Assembly (NCBI RefSeq): GCF_000827555.1
Contig: NZ_CDOI01000141.1
Coordinates: 1-43,463 of the forward strand
DNA from: Capnocytophaga canis
Lineage (GTDB): Bacteria; Bacteroidota; Bacteroidia; Flavobacteriales; Flavobacteriaceae
DNA: 43,463 nucleotides
Reading direction: 5' to 3'
Position numbers and translations under genes: made by a program. Of this stretch, positions 8,996-18,564 are shown in pieces (the stretch's first letter is position 1; each line of letters opens with the position of its first letter). Under the pieces are notes generated by a model, which was not told the DNA's origin, did not search any database, and saw nothing but the letters and a program-made list of their open reading frames with translations.

Positions 8996-9014
8996 AAGAA
9001 ATTAACTATGGAAT

Positions 9015-9494
9015 TTAATTCGGCATCATTCGTACGTAACGGATGTATCCCTTGCCTTCAACCTTGCTTTTCAAACTCTGCGAAGTAAGTTCAAACTCTA
9101 CATCAGTAGCGTAATATTTTTGGTCTTCCACCGCAGTTTCAAAACGGATTTTGTAGCCTTTATCAATTTTATCATCCTCTATTTCAATCACTTTCACAGC
9201 TCGTTGTCCTCCACTAATAGTTTCTCCCGTGATGGCATCGATGGTCTCTCGTTTTCCGTAGAACTTCCACCACTCCGGTAAATCACTATACCACTCTGGA
9301 TCATCACCCAACACCTGCAAAGTCTTTTCATATTTACCCTCGGGATTCAACAAAGAAACCACAATATAAGCCCCTTCTCCATCGTAATTCGTAAGTTGAA
9401 TCATACATTTATATTTAGAACTTGGTTGCTGTTTTGTGAATGAAAAAGTCACTAATACAAGTGCTAAAATCCCAATTAATTGTTTGATTTTCAT
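9015..9494 (-). CDS. DUF2271 family periplasmic protein
   Basis: A 159-residue exported protein with a Sec signal peptide (MKIKQLIGILALVLVTFSFT). The mature part has the DUF2271 pattern: KCMIQLTNYDGEGAYIVVSL, then DDPEWYSDLPEWWKFYGKR and AITGETISGGQRAVKV. DUF2271 proteins are often encoded beside PepSY-type membrane reductases and ApbE flavin transferases, in loci linked to extracytoplasmic electron transfer or metal uptake. The molecular role is not established. It is the second gene of a pair: its start lies 6 bases after the stop of the ankyrin gene, so the two are surely co-transcribed. No PepSY or apbE gene is next to it here. Confidence 0.75.
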   Translation of the reverse strand: MKIKQLIGILALVLVTFSFTKQQPSSKYKCMIQLTNYDGEGAYIVVSLLNPEGKYEKTLQVLGDDPEWYSDLPEWWKFYGKRETIDAITGETISGGQRAVKVIEIEDDKIDKGYKIRFETAVEDQKYYATDVEFELTSQSLKSKVEGKGYIRYVRMMPN

Positions 9495-9500
9495 AGTAAA

Positions 9501-10979
9501 TTATTTTAAAAAATTAATATTCAATCCATTTAAGGCCTCATTTTCTTGTGCCAAATCATAAGCCGATTCACCAAAATCTGTGGTTACGGTTTTATCAGCC
9601 CCTTTTTCAAGTAAAAAGTTAATTATGTCCAAATTTTTAGCCGTCATAATAGCTTGATGCAATGGAGTAAGCCCTTCTTCATTTTTAGTATCAACGCTCA
9701 CACTTGCTGAACTCGCCTTTTGTAACAAATCTAAATTCCCTTTCTGAACAGCTAAATGATAGATCGTATTACCATTAGCCTGAAGTTGAGCCATATCCAA
9801 TCCTTTTTCAAGCAAAATATCCCATTTTTTCTTAAAATCTTCTTGGTTACGTGGACTATAGCCATCCACCAAATAGTAAACTAACGAATTTCCTTTATCA
9901 TCTTTCACATTCACATCAGCTCCCTTACCAATTAAAAAATCAACTACTTCAGCTGAATTTCGGTGAACAGCTAACGTCAAAGCTGACTGTTTATGATTGT
10001 TAACGGCATTGATATTTTGCGTTTTATCCGCCAAGAGGGTAACAATGGGGAGTACATTCGAAGAGGAAGCATTCATCAACGGACTTTGACCAGAAGCGTT
10101 TGTTTGATTCACATCATTTCCTTTTTCGATAAAATATGACAATACCCCTACATCTCTATGTCTGAACGAAAGTATGAATAGAGGTGTTAAACCTTCTTTA
10201 TCTTTTTGATTTGGATTAATACCTAAACTTTCAACATACTTGAAAAAAGATATATCGTTTGATTTACCTCGTCCTCCTTCAGCAGCTGCAAAAGCTATGT
10301 TTTGTCCCTTTTTATTAACAGCCTTTACATCTATTTTTTTCTTAATCAGCTGATTGATAATATCTTGATTACCATAACGAGCCGCATAAAAAATAGAATT
10401 ATCACCTTTATTATCAACATCTTTCAATGACAAACCTTTTTTGATAAAATAATCAACCTCTTTCAAATCTTTAAGGTGTGGAATCAACAAGAGCAAAGCT
10501 GTGGCCCCATTTTCGTTTCTATCCTTAACATTGGCTCCATATTTTATAAGCATCTCGTAAAATTCAATGGATTTGTTTCCTCTGACAGCTGAAAACAAAA
10601 GTGGTGAATACAGATGAGAATCACGAACATCCGTTTTAGCTCCTTTGTCAAGCAAATATTTAGCTACATCCAAACGATTTTGGAATGCTGCCCAAAAAAT
10701 GTAAGTACGCTTGTCATGAGTTAGTTTATCAACTTCATTGCCTTTGAGCGAAAGTAAATAAACGATAGTCTCAAATGAGGCTCCGTTATTTATAGCCAAT
10801 GAAGTCGCATCATAAGCTCTTTCATTTAGAGCTACAGGGTCATTACCTTCAGCAATTTTTTGCTTTACCTGTTCCACTGAGGGCTTTGATTTCCAAAAAT
10901 CCGCACTAAAAAAAACATTATTCTGTGCTGATATACAAGTTGTTATAAACACAAATAAAGATACAAGTTTTTTCTTCAT
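9501..10979 (-). CDS. Secreted ankyrin-repeat protein
   Basis: A 492-residue protein with a signal peptide (MKKKLVSLFVFITTCISAQ) followed by about a dozen ankyrin repeats. Examples are the units DVAKYLLDKGAKTDVRDSHL, EVVDFLIGKGADVNVKDDKG and INFLLEKGADKTVTTDFG, each with the turn-helix-helix spacing of ~33 residues. Ankyrin repeats bind proteins; the partner is unknown and the location is probably periplasmic. ATG 10979 is chosen because it begins the signal peptide; an upstream codon adds seven residues only. It precedes the DUF2271 gene by 6 bases. In other Bacteroidota such pairs occur near TonB-receptor/PepSY loci (from memory), which suggests a shared envelope function. Confidence 0.85.
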   Translation of the reverse strand: MKKKLVSLFVFITTCISAQNNVFFSADFWKSKPSVEQVKQKIAEGNDPVALNERAYDATSLAINNGASFETIVYLLSLKGNEVDKLTHDKRTYIFWAAFQNRLDVAKYLLDKGAKTDVRDSHLYSPLLFSAVRGNKSIEFYEMLIKYGANVKDRNENGATALLLLIPHLKDLKEVDYFIKKGLSLKDVDNKGDNSIFYAARYGNQDIINQLIKKKIDVKAVNKKGQNIAFAAAEGGRGKSNDISFFKYVESLGINPNQKDKEGLTPLFILSFRHRDVGVLSYFIEKGNDVNQTNASGQSPLMNASSSNVLPIVTLLADKTQNINAVNNHKQSALTLAVHRNSAEVVDFLIGKGADVNVKDDKGNSLVYYLVDGYSPRNQEDFKKKWDILLEKGLDMAQLQANGNTIYHLAVQKGNLDLLQKASSASVSVDTKNEEGLTPLHQAIMTAKNLDIINFLLEKGADKTVTTDFGESAYDLAQENEALNGLNINFLK

Positions 10980-11005
10980 ATTAATTCTAATTAAAAACAA
11001 TTGTG

Positions 11006-11013
11006 CAAATATA
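11006..11013 (-). promoter_or_regulatory. -7 element for the ankyrin-DUF2271 operon
   Basis: Read on the minus strand this is TATATTTG followed by C, 26 bases before the ATG at 10979. No TTG stands at the expected -33 position. Confidence 0.5.
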
Positions 11014-11111
11014 GCTATTTAGATTTAATTTAGATAACATAAAGTCACTTTTTTTTAAATATTTTCTGAATATCCAAATTGTTGGTATTTGCAAATTACC
11101 AACACAATTCA

Positions 11112-11119
11112 TATCTTTG
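11112..11119 (+). promoter_or_regulatory. -7 element for the DUF4834 gene
   Basis: TATCTTTG with TTG at 11089-11091 (20-base spacer), 18 bases before ATG 11138. A near-consensus promoter that fixes the start downstream of 11119. Confidence 0.6.
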
Positions 11120-11137
11120 GCAAAACTTTTAAAATCT

Positions 11138-11425
11138 ATGATAGCAGAAGCATCTTTAATGGGTTTTTTGAGAACCCTTCTGATTGTTTTACTTGTAATT
11201 TTAGGACTTCGGATTCTTATTAGGATTCTAATGCCTTTTGTGTTGCGTTATTTTTTTAAGAAAGTAGAAAAAAAGATATATAACCAATTTCAACAAACTC
11301 AAAATCAATATCAAAGGCAAACCGACAGTCGTCAAACCATTATGAATGACGATGCTCGGTCAAAAGAATCAACTTCGAGAAAGAAAAAAGTAGGAGAATA
11401 TATTGATTTTGAAGAAATTAAATAA
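11138..11425 (+). CDS. DUF4834 family small membrane protein
   Basis: A 95-residue protein with one N-terminal hydrophobic segment (FLRTLLIVLLVILGLRILIR) followed by a basic stretch, a Gln-rich linker and a C-terminal VGEYIDFEEIK motif. This layout is typical of the Bacteroidota family DUF4834, whose function is unknown. The start MIAEASLMGF at 11138 matches family members; the open frame continues upstream to a TTG that falls inside the promoter. It converges on the DUF3822 gene with only 12 bases between stops. Confidence 0.7.
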   Translation: MIAEASLMGFLRTLLIVLLVILGLRILIRILMPFVLRYFFKKVEKKIYNQFQQTQNQYQRQTDSRQTIMNDDARSKESTSRKKKVGEYIDFEEIK

Positions 11426-11437
11426 TTTAGTTTCGAA

Positions 11438-12274
11438 TCAGAAACATTGCGTCAACACAAAATTTTTGCGTATCAATTCTTCATCCATTCCTTTGTAGTA
11501 TTCCTTTCGATTAAAATCCATTAAATAAATATATTTTATGTAACGACTCAATTGACGATAAACCAATGATTTATGGTTAAAATCTCCGATTACATACAAC
11601 GGAATACGCTCGGAATCAATTCCTAATTGTTCGATACAGTAAAGCGTGTAAAATAAAAAATCTTCTGTGGTTTCGTAATAAAATCGATTGAAGTGATAAA
11701 GTTTTTTATCTTTAAATACTACAAAATAAAAGGAACTTTGTTCCGTATAGGCATACATAATTTGATAGGAATGCGAAGCATAATGCTTAAGCAACATACG
11801 CAAAAGAGAAGATGAAAAGTGGTTGTAGTCCACCATTCCATAGTGTTCAATTAAGATATTATTAATCAGAACATCAGGAACATAGACATTTACGATATCA
11901 ATAGGAATAATTTTATCAACTTCGATAAATTTTTCTTTTAGCCCAGAGGTGTCAATGCTATATTTCAAATAATTAACAGCTTCTTTTTCGTCAGAAAAAA
12001 GAGCTTGTGGAATAAGGGTATAAGCTGGTGTGTTATGTAACACCTTGATATTGTTAAAATCCTGCCTTAAATCTTCTTCGGATTGTAAAATAGTATAGAC
12101 TTGTTTTTCTATTTCCTGATTACTTTTATTGAAATTTACAGAAAAATTGTAAATTGACTCAACGTAGTTCAACACAGGATTGAAAACACAAAAAGAAAGT
12201 CCATCCAAGTTAATTTGAATGGACAATTCTTTAAAATAAGGTTCTAATATATTATTTTCTTGCAGTTTTTGCAT
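11438..12274 (-). CDS. DUF3822 family protein
   Basis: A 278-residue cytoplasmic protein of the Bacteroidota family DUF3822, which has an actin-like ATPase-type fold by family description and no known function. Visible family features are LSIQINLDGLSFCVFNP near the N-terminus, the central IPIDIVNVYVPDVLIN and the LYVIGDFNHKSLVYRQL strand-helix close to the end. I start it at ATG 12274, which overlaps the end of the upstream gene by 23 bases and indicates translational coupling. In many Flavobacteria this gene precedes the rRNA methyltransferase rsmD (from memory); here the next gene is the convergent DUF4834 gene. Confidence 0.75.
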   Translation of the reverse strand: MQKLQENNILEPYFKELSIQINLDGLSFCVFNPVLNYVESIYNFSVNFNKSNQEIEKQVYTILQSEEDLRQDFNNIKVLHNTPAYTLIPQALFSDEKEAVNYLKYSIDTSGLKEKFIEVDKIIPIDIVNVYVPDVLINNILIEHYGMVDYNHFSSSLLRMLLKHYASHSYQIMYAYTEQSSFYFVVFKDKKLYHFNRFYYETTEDFLFYTLYCIEQLGIDSERIPLYVIGDFNHKSLVYRQLSRYIKYIYLMDFNRKEYYKGMDEELIRKNFVLTQCF

Positions 12275-12908
12275 CGTATGAAGTTGGCCAGTTACCATTA
12301 ATTGTGATATCGTCTAACGAACCTACTTTAATTAAATCACCCTTAACTTCTTCTACTGAATTTCTTGCTATTTCAACTTGAACATCATTATCATCTTGAT
12401 CCCATAGAACTACTTTCTTAGGCACATACGCCTCAAAAACAGAGGCTTGAACCCCATTTCTATCCAACATAGCTGTATTCATTACGAATTGTTCTTCTTT
12501 GCTTTTAGCGTGTGGTACATAACGTAAATTCTTATAGCGATCAGAATTTTTGAACAAGGAATCTTTCACAGCTACATAACCTAAGGTATCAACAACAACA
12601 CCTTGTTTCAACATGTCAATTTTATAGACTTTGTCGTATTCAACCCAACTTGTGTCACGCTGTGAAGTGATGGTGAATTTAGCTGTTTCGATAAATGAAG
12701 TCAATTCATCAAAATTAGCTGCATACTTTCCTTTAACAACTCGGTGAGCTTCCTGTGCATCACGAATGTCTTTGAGTTTGCGGATTACTTCTGTGTAACG
12801 CTCCGTTTTAATTTTTTTAAACTGAATAGGACCTGTAACTGATTTGTAAATCATGAAGCAGAAAAATAGACCTACTGCCCAAAGTGCGATTTGTAAAACT
12901 TTTTTCAT
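12252..12908 (-). CDS. Membrane-anchored conserved protein of unknown function
   Basis: A 218-residue protein with a single N-terminal membrane anchor (VLQIALWAVGLFFCFMIYKS). A helical stretch KLKDIRDAQEAHRVVKGKYA resembles the post-anchor helix of pilin-like (type II secretion pseudopilin) proteins, and a mainly beta C-terminal part follows. I do not recognise a named family. The gene forms an operon with DUF3822, overlapping it by 23 bases. A -7-like TAGCTTTG at 12952-12959 (minus strand) lies 43 bases upstream of the start. Confidence 0.7.
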   Translation of the reverse strand: MKKVLQIALWAVGLFFCFMIYKSVTGPIQFKKIKTERYTEVIRKLKDIRDAQEAHRVVKGKYAANFDELTSFIETAKFTITSQRDTSWVEYDKVYKIDMLKQGVVVDTLGYVAVKDSLFKNSDRYKNLRYVPHAKSKEEQFVMNTAMLDRNGVQASVFEAYVPKKVVLWDQDDNDVQVEIARNSVEEVKGDLIKVGSLDDITINGNWPTSYDAKTARK

Positions 12909-12951
12909 TTTTTAAAATATTATTTTATTCAAATTTCTTGACTGGTTAATG

Positions 12952-12959
12952 CAAAGCTA
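12952..12959 (-). promoter_or_regulatory. -7 element for the 12908-11438 operon
   Basis: Minus-strand TAGCTTTG followed by C. No TTG at the usual -33 spacing. Confidence 0.45.
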
Positions 12960-13002
12960 CAATTTTTTTTTGTTATAAAAAGTTTTTTCGCAAAAAAAAT
13001 TA

Positions 13003-13010
13003 TATTTTTG
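13003..13010 (+). promoter_or_regulatory. -7 element for the RecD-like helicase gene
   Basis: TATTTTTG, 19 bases before ATG 13030. A -33 TTG is absent. Confidence 0.4.
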
Positions 13011-13029
13011 AGGTCTATTTTTGACATGT

Positions 13030-14448
13030 ATGGATAAAACAACTTTTTACAACGCCCTTTTAGAGGCTTTTAACCACTCCCCTACCCCTCTACAAAATAT
13101 TGCTTTACAACAACTTAGTATTTTTTTACTTGACACAAAAACAAACAATAAACTTTTTTTACTAAAAGGTTTTGCGGGTACGGGAAAAACATCCATCACC
13201 AATAGTCTGATTCAAAATCTTCCAAAAATTAAACACAGAGCTGTGCTGTTAGCTCCCACAGGACGAGCAGCTAAAGTCATGTCTCATTTCGCAAAACAAC
13301 AAGCATATACAATTCACAAACATATTTATTACCCCAAAAATCAAAACGGTAGTTTTTCTTATAATTTAAAACCTAATAAGTTCAAAAACACTTTATTCAT
13401 TGTAGATGAGGCTTCAATGATTGCTGATAATGATGGGCAGTTTTTTGAGCGAAACTCTTTATTAGATGATCTGATGCTATACGTTTATTCGGGGGAAGGT
13501 TGTCGATTATTACTGATGGGAGATACAGCTCAGTTGCCTCCCGTAAATTCTCTGTATAGCCCTGCTTTAGATATCCGAAATTTAGAGTCTCGCTACCAAA
13601 AGGATGTCTCGCATATTGAACTTACAGAAGTAGTCCGACAAGAAAAAAAGTCAGGAATTTTATACAACGCTACTAAGCTAAGAGAGTCGCTAAATCAAAC
13701 TTTTTATAGCAATTTTGAGTTTCAAACCAAAGGTTTTAAGGACATCATCCGATTAAGAGAAAGTTCTGAAATTCAAGAAGCTATAGAAGACGCTTATAAT
13801 AACTACGGAACAGAACATACCTCCATCATCGTGCGATCAAATAAACGTGCGGTACTGTACAATAAACAAATTCGAAAGGTAATTTTAGACAACGAGGATG
13901 AACTTACGGCAGGTGATTTACTGATGGTTGTCAAAAACAACTACTTTTGGTTAAAAGATTCATCGGAAGTCAGTTTTATTGCCAATGGTGACACTTTGGA
14001 AATACTTCGGATTTATGCCTTCCGTGAATATTACGGTTTTCGATTTGCTGAAGTCTCTGTACAACTGATTGATTATCCGAACCAACCTCCATTTGATACT
14101 GTCTTACTCTTAAACACTTTGGAATCGGAACAAGCCTCCCTTTCGCACCAAGATAGCCAACGCCTTTACGAGGAAGTACTATTAGACTATGAAGAGGAAA
14201 CTTCTTCCTACAAAAAGTATCAAAAAGTGAAAGAAAACCCATATTTTAACGCCTTACAGGTAAAATTCTCATATGCAATTACCTGCCACAAAAGCCAAGG
14301 TGGACAGTGGGATATCATTTTTATCGAAAAACCATATCTACCTAATGGTGCCGATGAGGAATACTATCGTTGGTTGTACACAGCATTGACACGTTCGACT
14401 AAAAAAGTATATTTACTGAATTTTAAAGATGAGGATTTCAAATCATAA
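13030..14448 (+). CDS. RecD-like superfamily 1 DNA helicase
   Basis: A 472-residue ATP-dependent DNA helicase of the RecD/UvrD-like superfamily 1. It has Walker A FAGTGKTS near residue 45, the motif Ia region LLAPTGRAAKVM, Walker B FIVDEASMI, motif III LLLMGDTAQLPPVNS, and at the C-terminus a UvrD_C_2 module with FSYAITCHKSQGGQWD and LYTALTRSTKKVYLL. It is shorter than RecD of RecBCD and stands alone without recB or recC, as in many Bacteroidota. It probably acts in DNA repair or recombination. ATG 13030 is preferred to a TTG nine bases upstream. Confidence 0.88.
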   Translation: MDKTTFYNALLEAFNHSPTPLQNIALQQLSIFLLDTKTNNKLFLLKGFAGTGKTSITNSLIQNLPKIKHRAVLLAPTGRAAKVMSHFAKQQAYTIHKHIYYPKNQNGSFSYNLKPNKFKNTLFIVDEASMIADNDGQFFERNSLLDDLMLYVYSGEGCRLLLMGDTAQLPPVNSLYSPALDIRNLESRYQKDVSHIELTEVVRQEKKSGILYNATKLRESLNQTFYSNFEFQTKGFKDIIRLRESSEIQEAIEDAYNNYGTEHTSIIVRSNKRAVLYNKQIRKVILDNEDELTAGDLLMVVKNNYFWLKDSSEVSFIANGDTLEILRIYAFREYYGFRFAEVSVQLIDYPNQPPFDTVLLLNTLESEQASLSHQDSQRLYEEVLLDYEEETSSYKKYQKVKENPYFNALQVKFSYAITCHKSQGGQWDIIFIEKPYLPNGADEEYYRWLYTALTRSTKKVYLLNFKDEDFKS

Positions 14449-14581
14449 CTAATTAACCGCATTTTGAATTATTTAAAGTCAAAAAAAAAACGATTTTTTT
14501 GTCCTTAAAAATTCTCTATTTAAAAAAAAATATCGTTCTTTGCCTTAAATTACGCTGAAAGCGATAAAATTACATAGACTT

Positions 14582-15091
14582 ATGAAAAAAATTACAAGTA
14601 TTATTAAATTTTTAGTAGTCCCTATGATTATGTTCATTGGGTGCGACAAACCTGAAACTCCGCAACAAGCAGAGGAAATTGACGAAAACGGAATCGTTTT
14701 ATCTAACGATTTCTACATCAAAGCTAAAGTTGATGGAGAGTGGGTGGTTGTTAAAGGTGACCGATGCACCTACACAATTAACAAGGATGGTAGTATACAA
14801 ATCGAATCCTATCGTTCGGGAAATGATGCTACTGATAAAACGTTCTCTTTTTCGATAAGTTCAACTACTTTGGGAAATCATAAATTTGGTGATGAAAAAA
14901 ATGGAGGAACTGGTCTTTACATCGTAAACAAACAACAGTATCTTACCATAGATGACGGAAATGTTGAAATTACAAAATTAGACTCTTCCAAAAACATCAT
15001 TGAAGGACGCTTTCAGATGAATGTGAAAAAAAATGGAATCGGAGATATGAAAAAAATCACGGAAGGCGTTTTTCGCTGTAAACAAAAATAA
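14582..15091 (+). CDS. Small predicted lipoprotein
   Basis: A 169-residue protein with a lipoprotein signal peptide (MKKITSIIKFLVVPMIMFIGC, Cys21 as the lipidated residue). Behind a short linker rich in Glu and Pro is a compact beta-rich domain with FYIKAKVDGEWVVVKGDRC, FSFSISSTTLGNHKFGD and a closing EGVFRCKQK strand. Two Cys (in DRCTY and FRCKQ) could form a disulfide. The architecture resembles DUF6252/DUF5025-type Bacteroidota lipoproteins but I cannot assign a family with confidence. It lies 77 bases before the fucosidase gene on the same strand. Confidence 0.7.
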   Translation: MKKITSIIKFLVVPMIMFIGCDKPETPQQAEEIDENGIVLSNDFYIKAKVDGEWVVVKGDRCTYTINKDGSIQIESYRSGNDATDKTFSFSISSTTLGNHKFGDEKNGGTGLYIVNKQQYLTIDDGNVEITKLDSSKNIIEGRFQMNVKKNGIGDMKKITEGVFRCKQK

Positions 15092-15168
15092 TCTATACAT
15101 AATTTTAGTATTATTTTTAAACTTATTTAATATCATAATTTTATTTTAAAATACATATACTTGTACTT

Positions 15169-16518
15169 ATGGTAAAAAAAATATTTTTAACTTTATGTTT
15201 GTTAGCAACTATAAACATCCACGCACAAATTAACAAACAGAAAGACAATCGATTAGAATGGTTTGAAAAAGCCAAATTAGGAATATTCATTCATTGGGGA
15301 TACTACGGAGTGAATGGAATTACGGAGTCGTGGTCTATGTATCACAAACGGATTTCACACGCTGATTATTTAGCTCAAGGAAAGGAATTTACTGCTTCAA
15401 ATTATAATCCTGATGCATGGTTAGACCTTTTTGAAAAAGTAGGTGCTAAATATGTAGTATTAACAACGAAACATCATGATGGTGTAGCTTTATGGGATAC
15501 GAAATACAGCACATTGAGTACCGTAAAACACGCTGCTGCCAAAAAGGATTTGCTTACACCTTTCGTGAAAGCCGTTCGTAAAAAGAACATGAAATTAGGA
15601 CTTTACTATTCGTTATGCGATTGGTCACATCCTGATTATAAACCTGTTACTTTTGAGCGTATCAAAACTACAAATAAATTTTATCCACAAAAGGGACAAC
15701 AAAAATTATCCCCATGGGAACGTTTTGTCAAATTCAACTTCGATCAATTAGAGGAACTAAACGCATACAAACCTGACCTTTATTGGTTTGATGGCGATTG
15801 GGAACATAAAGCTGAAGAATGGAAATCAGCTGAAATCAAACAAAGTTTATTGAAATCAAATCCACAAGTAATTGTCAATTCACGACTCAATGAATATGGA
15901 GACTACAAAACTCCTGAACAAGGAGTCCCTATCGTTCGTCCTGAAGGAGCGTGGGAATTTTGCATGACAATGAACGACAATTGGGGTTATTTCCCATCGG
16001 ATACAAACTACAAACCGATTTCACAAATCGTACGTACATTTGTTGAAGTAATTTCCACAGGAGGAAATCTTCTATTGAATATCGGACCAAAACCAGATGG
16101 AAGCATCGCTCCCGAACAAGTTGAACGTTTGGAAGCTCTTGGCAAATGGATTCAAAAGCACAAAACTGCAGTATACGACTCCGAAGCAGGACTACCCTAC
16201 GGGCATTTCTTTGGACCTACCATGCTTAGTCATGACCATAAAAAAATATACTTATGCTTGTTCGACGCACCTAAAAACTACATTCAGTTAAAAGGAATTC
16301 AAGCTAAAATAAAATCTATTAAGGTTTTAGGAAGTGGAGAAAATCTTTCTTTTGAACGCAACGGAGGGGCTGCCTGGAACAATATCCCAGGAATATTACG
16401 AATTTCCGTACCTTCCGAAAATTCTCTTGATCCTTACGTGACTGTTTTAGAAGTAGAATTAGAGGATAAACTCGTTCTCTATCGGGGACATGGAAACGCA
16501 GTAGAACTGAATATGTAA
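15169..16518 (+). CDS. Alpha-L-fucosidase, glycoside hydrolase family 29
   Basis: A 449-residue exported GH29 enzyme that releases L-fucose from glycan ends. The signal peptide is MVKKIFLTLCLLATINIHAQ. The TIM barrel carries LEWFEKAKLGIFIHWGYYGV, YVVLTTKHHDGVALWDTKYS, MKLGLYYSLCDWSHPDY and DLYWFDGDWEHKAEEW, in which Asp208 is the likely nucleophile. The motif GGNLLLNIGPKPDGSIAPEQ follows. A short C-terminal beta-sandwich begins around residue 350. Sialidase and fucosidase attack on host glycoproteins is typical of mouth-dwelling Capnocytophaga and fits the inferred lifestyle. No type IX C-terminal domain is visible, so it probably stays in the periplasm or leaves by another route. Confidence 0.93.
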   Translation: MVKKIFLTLCLLATINIHAQINKQKDNRLEWFEKAKLGIFIHWGYYGVNGITESWSMYHKRISHADYLAQGKEFTASNYNPDAWLDLFEKVGAKYVVLTTKHHDGVALWDTKYSTLSTVKHAAAKKDLLTPFVKAVRKKNMKLGLYYSLCDWSHPDYKPVTFERIKTTNKFYPQKGQQKLSPWERFVKFNFDQLEELNAYKPDLYWFDGDWEHKAEEWKSAEIKQSLLKSNPQVIVNSRLNEYGDYKTPEQGVPIVRPEGAWEFCMTMNDNWGYFPSDTNYKPISQIVRTFVEVISTGGNLLLNIGPKPDGSIAPEQVERLEALGKWIQKHKTAVYDSEAGLPYGHFFGPTMLSHDHKKIYLCLFDAPKNYIQLKGIQAKIKSIKVLGSGENLSFERNGGAAWNNIPGILRISVPSENSLDPYVTVLEVELEDKLVLYRGHGNAVELNM

Positions 16519-16560
16519 TAAAATATTCACAAACAATTTAACTTATTTTAAAAGTAAAAG

Positions 16561-16588
16561 AGGCTATTCCCAATATGTGGAATGGCCT
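16561..16588 (+). terminator. Terminator-like hairpin after the fucosidase gene
   Basis: AGGCTATTCC (16561-16570) pairs with GGAATGGCCT (16579-16588) with one G-T pair and an 8-base loop. The T tract that follows is weak. Confidence 0.55.
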
Positions 16589-16678
16589 TCTTGGTATCTA
16601 TTTGATTTTTCAGCACATACATTTTCTTCTCTGCTTAACTAAATTTACGGAATCCATAGCAACTGACAAGTTTTTTTG

Positions 16679-16686
16679 TATATTTG
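16679..16686 (+). promoter_or_regulatory. -7 element of the lepA promoter
   Basis: TATATTTG followed by C, 30 bases before the lepA ATG; the expected -33 position has TAG in place of TTG. Confidence 0.55.
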
Positions 16687-16716
16687 CCCTTCACATATAA
16701 ATGAATATTTACACTG

Positions 16717-18513
16717 ATGAAAAACATACGCAATTTTTGTATTATCGCACACATCGACCACGGAAAAAGTACCCTTGCTGACCGACTTTTGGACTTTACC
16801 AAAACCGTTACCGAACGCGAAAAACAAGACCAACTCCTTGATAATATGGACTTAGAGCGTGAACGAGGCATTACCATCAAATCTCACGCTATCCAAATGG
16901 AGTACGAGTACAAGGGCGAAACTTACATTCTGAATCTTATCGACACCCCTGGTCACGTGGATTTCTCGTATGAAGTGTCGCGTTCCATTGCTGCGTGTGA
17001 GGGAGCTTTGCTGATTGTTGATGCTGCACAAAGTATTCAGGCACAGACTATTTCTAATCTTTATTTGGCTCTGGAAAATGATTTAGAAATTATTCCTATC
17101 TTAAATAAAATAGACCTTCCTTCGGCAAATCCGGAAGAAGTAAAAGACGATATTGTTGATTTACTCGGCTGTGACCCTGATGATATTATCCCCGCTTCTG
17201 GAAAAACAGGTTTGGGCGTGGAGCAAATCCTCGAAGCTATCATCGAACGCATTCCTGCCCCAAAAGGCGACCCCGATGCACCGCTTCAAGCACTGATTTT
17301 CGATTCGGTGTACAATCCGTTTCGTGGTGTGGAAACGTATTTCCGTGTGATGAATGGAGAAATTCGTAAAGGTCAGAAAATCAAATTTATGTCTACCGGA
17401 AAAACCTACGATGCCGATGAGGTAGGTACGCTCAAACTCAATCAAGTAGCCAAGCAATCTGTAAAAACGGGCGATGTGGGTTACCTCATCACTGGAATAA
17501 AAGATGCCCGTGAGGTGAAGGTGGGTGATACGATTACTTCGGCAGTAAATGGATGTTCTGAAATCATTGACGGATTTGAAGATGTAAAACCGATGGTATT
17601 TGCCGGAATTTATCCCGTTGATACTGAGGATTATGAGGAGCTTCGAGCTTCTATGGAAAAACTGCAACTCAATGATGCATCGCTGGTTTTCACTCCTGAA
17701 AGTTCGGCGGCATTGGGCTTTGGCTTCCGTTGTGGTTTCCTCGGAATGTTGCACTTGGAAATCATTCAAGAGCGATTGGAACGAGAGTTCGATATGACCG
17801 TAATTACTACTGTTCCGAACGTTAGTTATCTGGCGTACACGAAGAAAGACCCCGAAACGCCTATCGTGGTAAATAATCCGTCTGACCTTCCCGACCCATC
17901 GAAATTGGACCGAGTGGAAGAGCCATACATCAAAGCATCGGTGATTACCAAAGCGGATTTTGTGGGGCAAGTGATGTCGCTTTGTATCGAAAAACGTGGG
18001 CAAATTACTAATCAAACATATTTAACTCCCGAACGTGTAGAACTAAATTTTGATATGCCACTGGCGGAAATCGTGTTTGATTTTTACGACCGATTAAAAA
18101 CAGTATCAAAAGGTTATGCTTCGTTTGATTATTCGCCTATCGGAATGAGAGCTTCTAATTTGGTGAAAGTCGATGTGCTAATTAACGCCAATTCGGTAGA
18201 TGCTTTGTCTGCCCTTATTCACGCCGATAATGCGTACAATATCGGAAAGAAAATGTGCGAAAAACTCCGCGAACTGATTCCACGTCAACAGTTTGATATT
18301 CCAATTCAGGCAGCAATTGGGGCAAAAATCATCGCTCGTGAAACTATCAAAGCCCTCCGTAAAGACGTTACCGCCAAGTGTTATGGTGGGGACATCTCGC
18401 GTAAGCGTAAACTCCTTGAAAAACAGAAGAAAGGTAAAAAACGTATGCGACAAATCGGAAATGTAGAAGTACCACAAAGTGCATTTATGGCGGTGTTGAA
18501 GCTGAATGATTAG
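16717..18513 (+). CDS. lepA: Elongation factor 4 (LepA)
   Basis: A 598-residue translational GTPase that acts on ribosomes in initiation and back-translocation. G1 is [17 protein letters not shown]2 is [14 protein letters not shown]3 is [11 protein letters not shown]4 is NKIDLP, and the LepA-specific C-terminal domain ends [18 protein letters not shown]. The length is standard. The gene has visibly higher G+C and different codon choice (many CGT, GAC and GTG codons) than the AT-rich cassette that follows. A 6-bp hairpin directly overlaps its stop (18513-18527). The two-gene cassette begins 51 bases downstream. Confidence 0.98.
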   Translation: MKNIRNFCIIAHIDHGKSTLADRLLDFTKTVTEREKQDQLLDNMDLERERGITIKSHAIQMEYEYKGETYILNLIDTPGHVDFSYEVSRSIAACEGALLIVDAAQSIQAQTISNLYLALENDLEIIPILNKIDLPSANPEEVKDDIVDLLGCDPDDIIPASGKTGLGVEQILEAIIERIPAPKGDPDAPLQALIFDSVYNPFRGVETYFRVMNGEIRKGQKIKFMSTGKTYDADEVGTLKLNQVAKQSVKTGDVGYLITGIKDAREVKVGDTITSAVNGCSEIIDGFEDVKPMVFAGIYPVDTEDYEELRASMEKLQLNDASLVFTPESSAALGFGFRCGFLGMLHLEIIQERLEREFDMTVITTVPNVSYLAYTKKDPETPIVVNNPSDLPDPSKLDRVEEPYIKASVITKADFVGQVMSLCIEKRGQITNQTYLTPERVELNFDMPLAEIVFDFYDRLKTVSKGYASFDYSPIGMRASNLVKVDVLINANSVDALSALIHADNAYNIGKKMCEKLRELIPRQQFDIPIQAAIGAKIIARETIKALRKDVTAKCYGGDISRKRKLLEKQKKGKKRMRQIGNVEVPQSAFMAVLKLND

Positions 18514-18564
18514 CGGTGAGCCACCGCAGGCGGGGATTTTATAAATCAATAAAAAAATGAAAAT

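Noticed and set aside
17161-18015. Long open frame on the minus strand opposite lepA (284 codons)
   Set aside because: It is a shadow of lepA: composition is odd, there is no promoter or start context, and lepA itself is certain.
18513-18540. GC-rich CCGCAGGCGG and small hairpin at the lepA stop as a possible mobile repeat
   Set aside because: Too short and present once in the window; may simply be a weak terminator.
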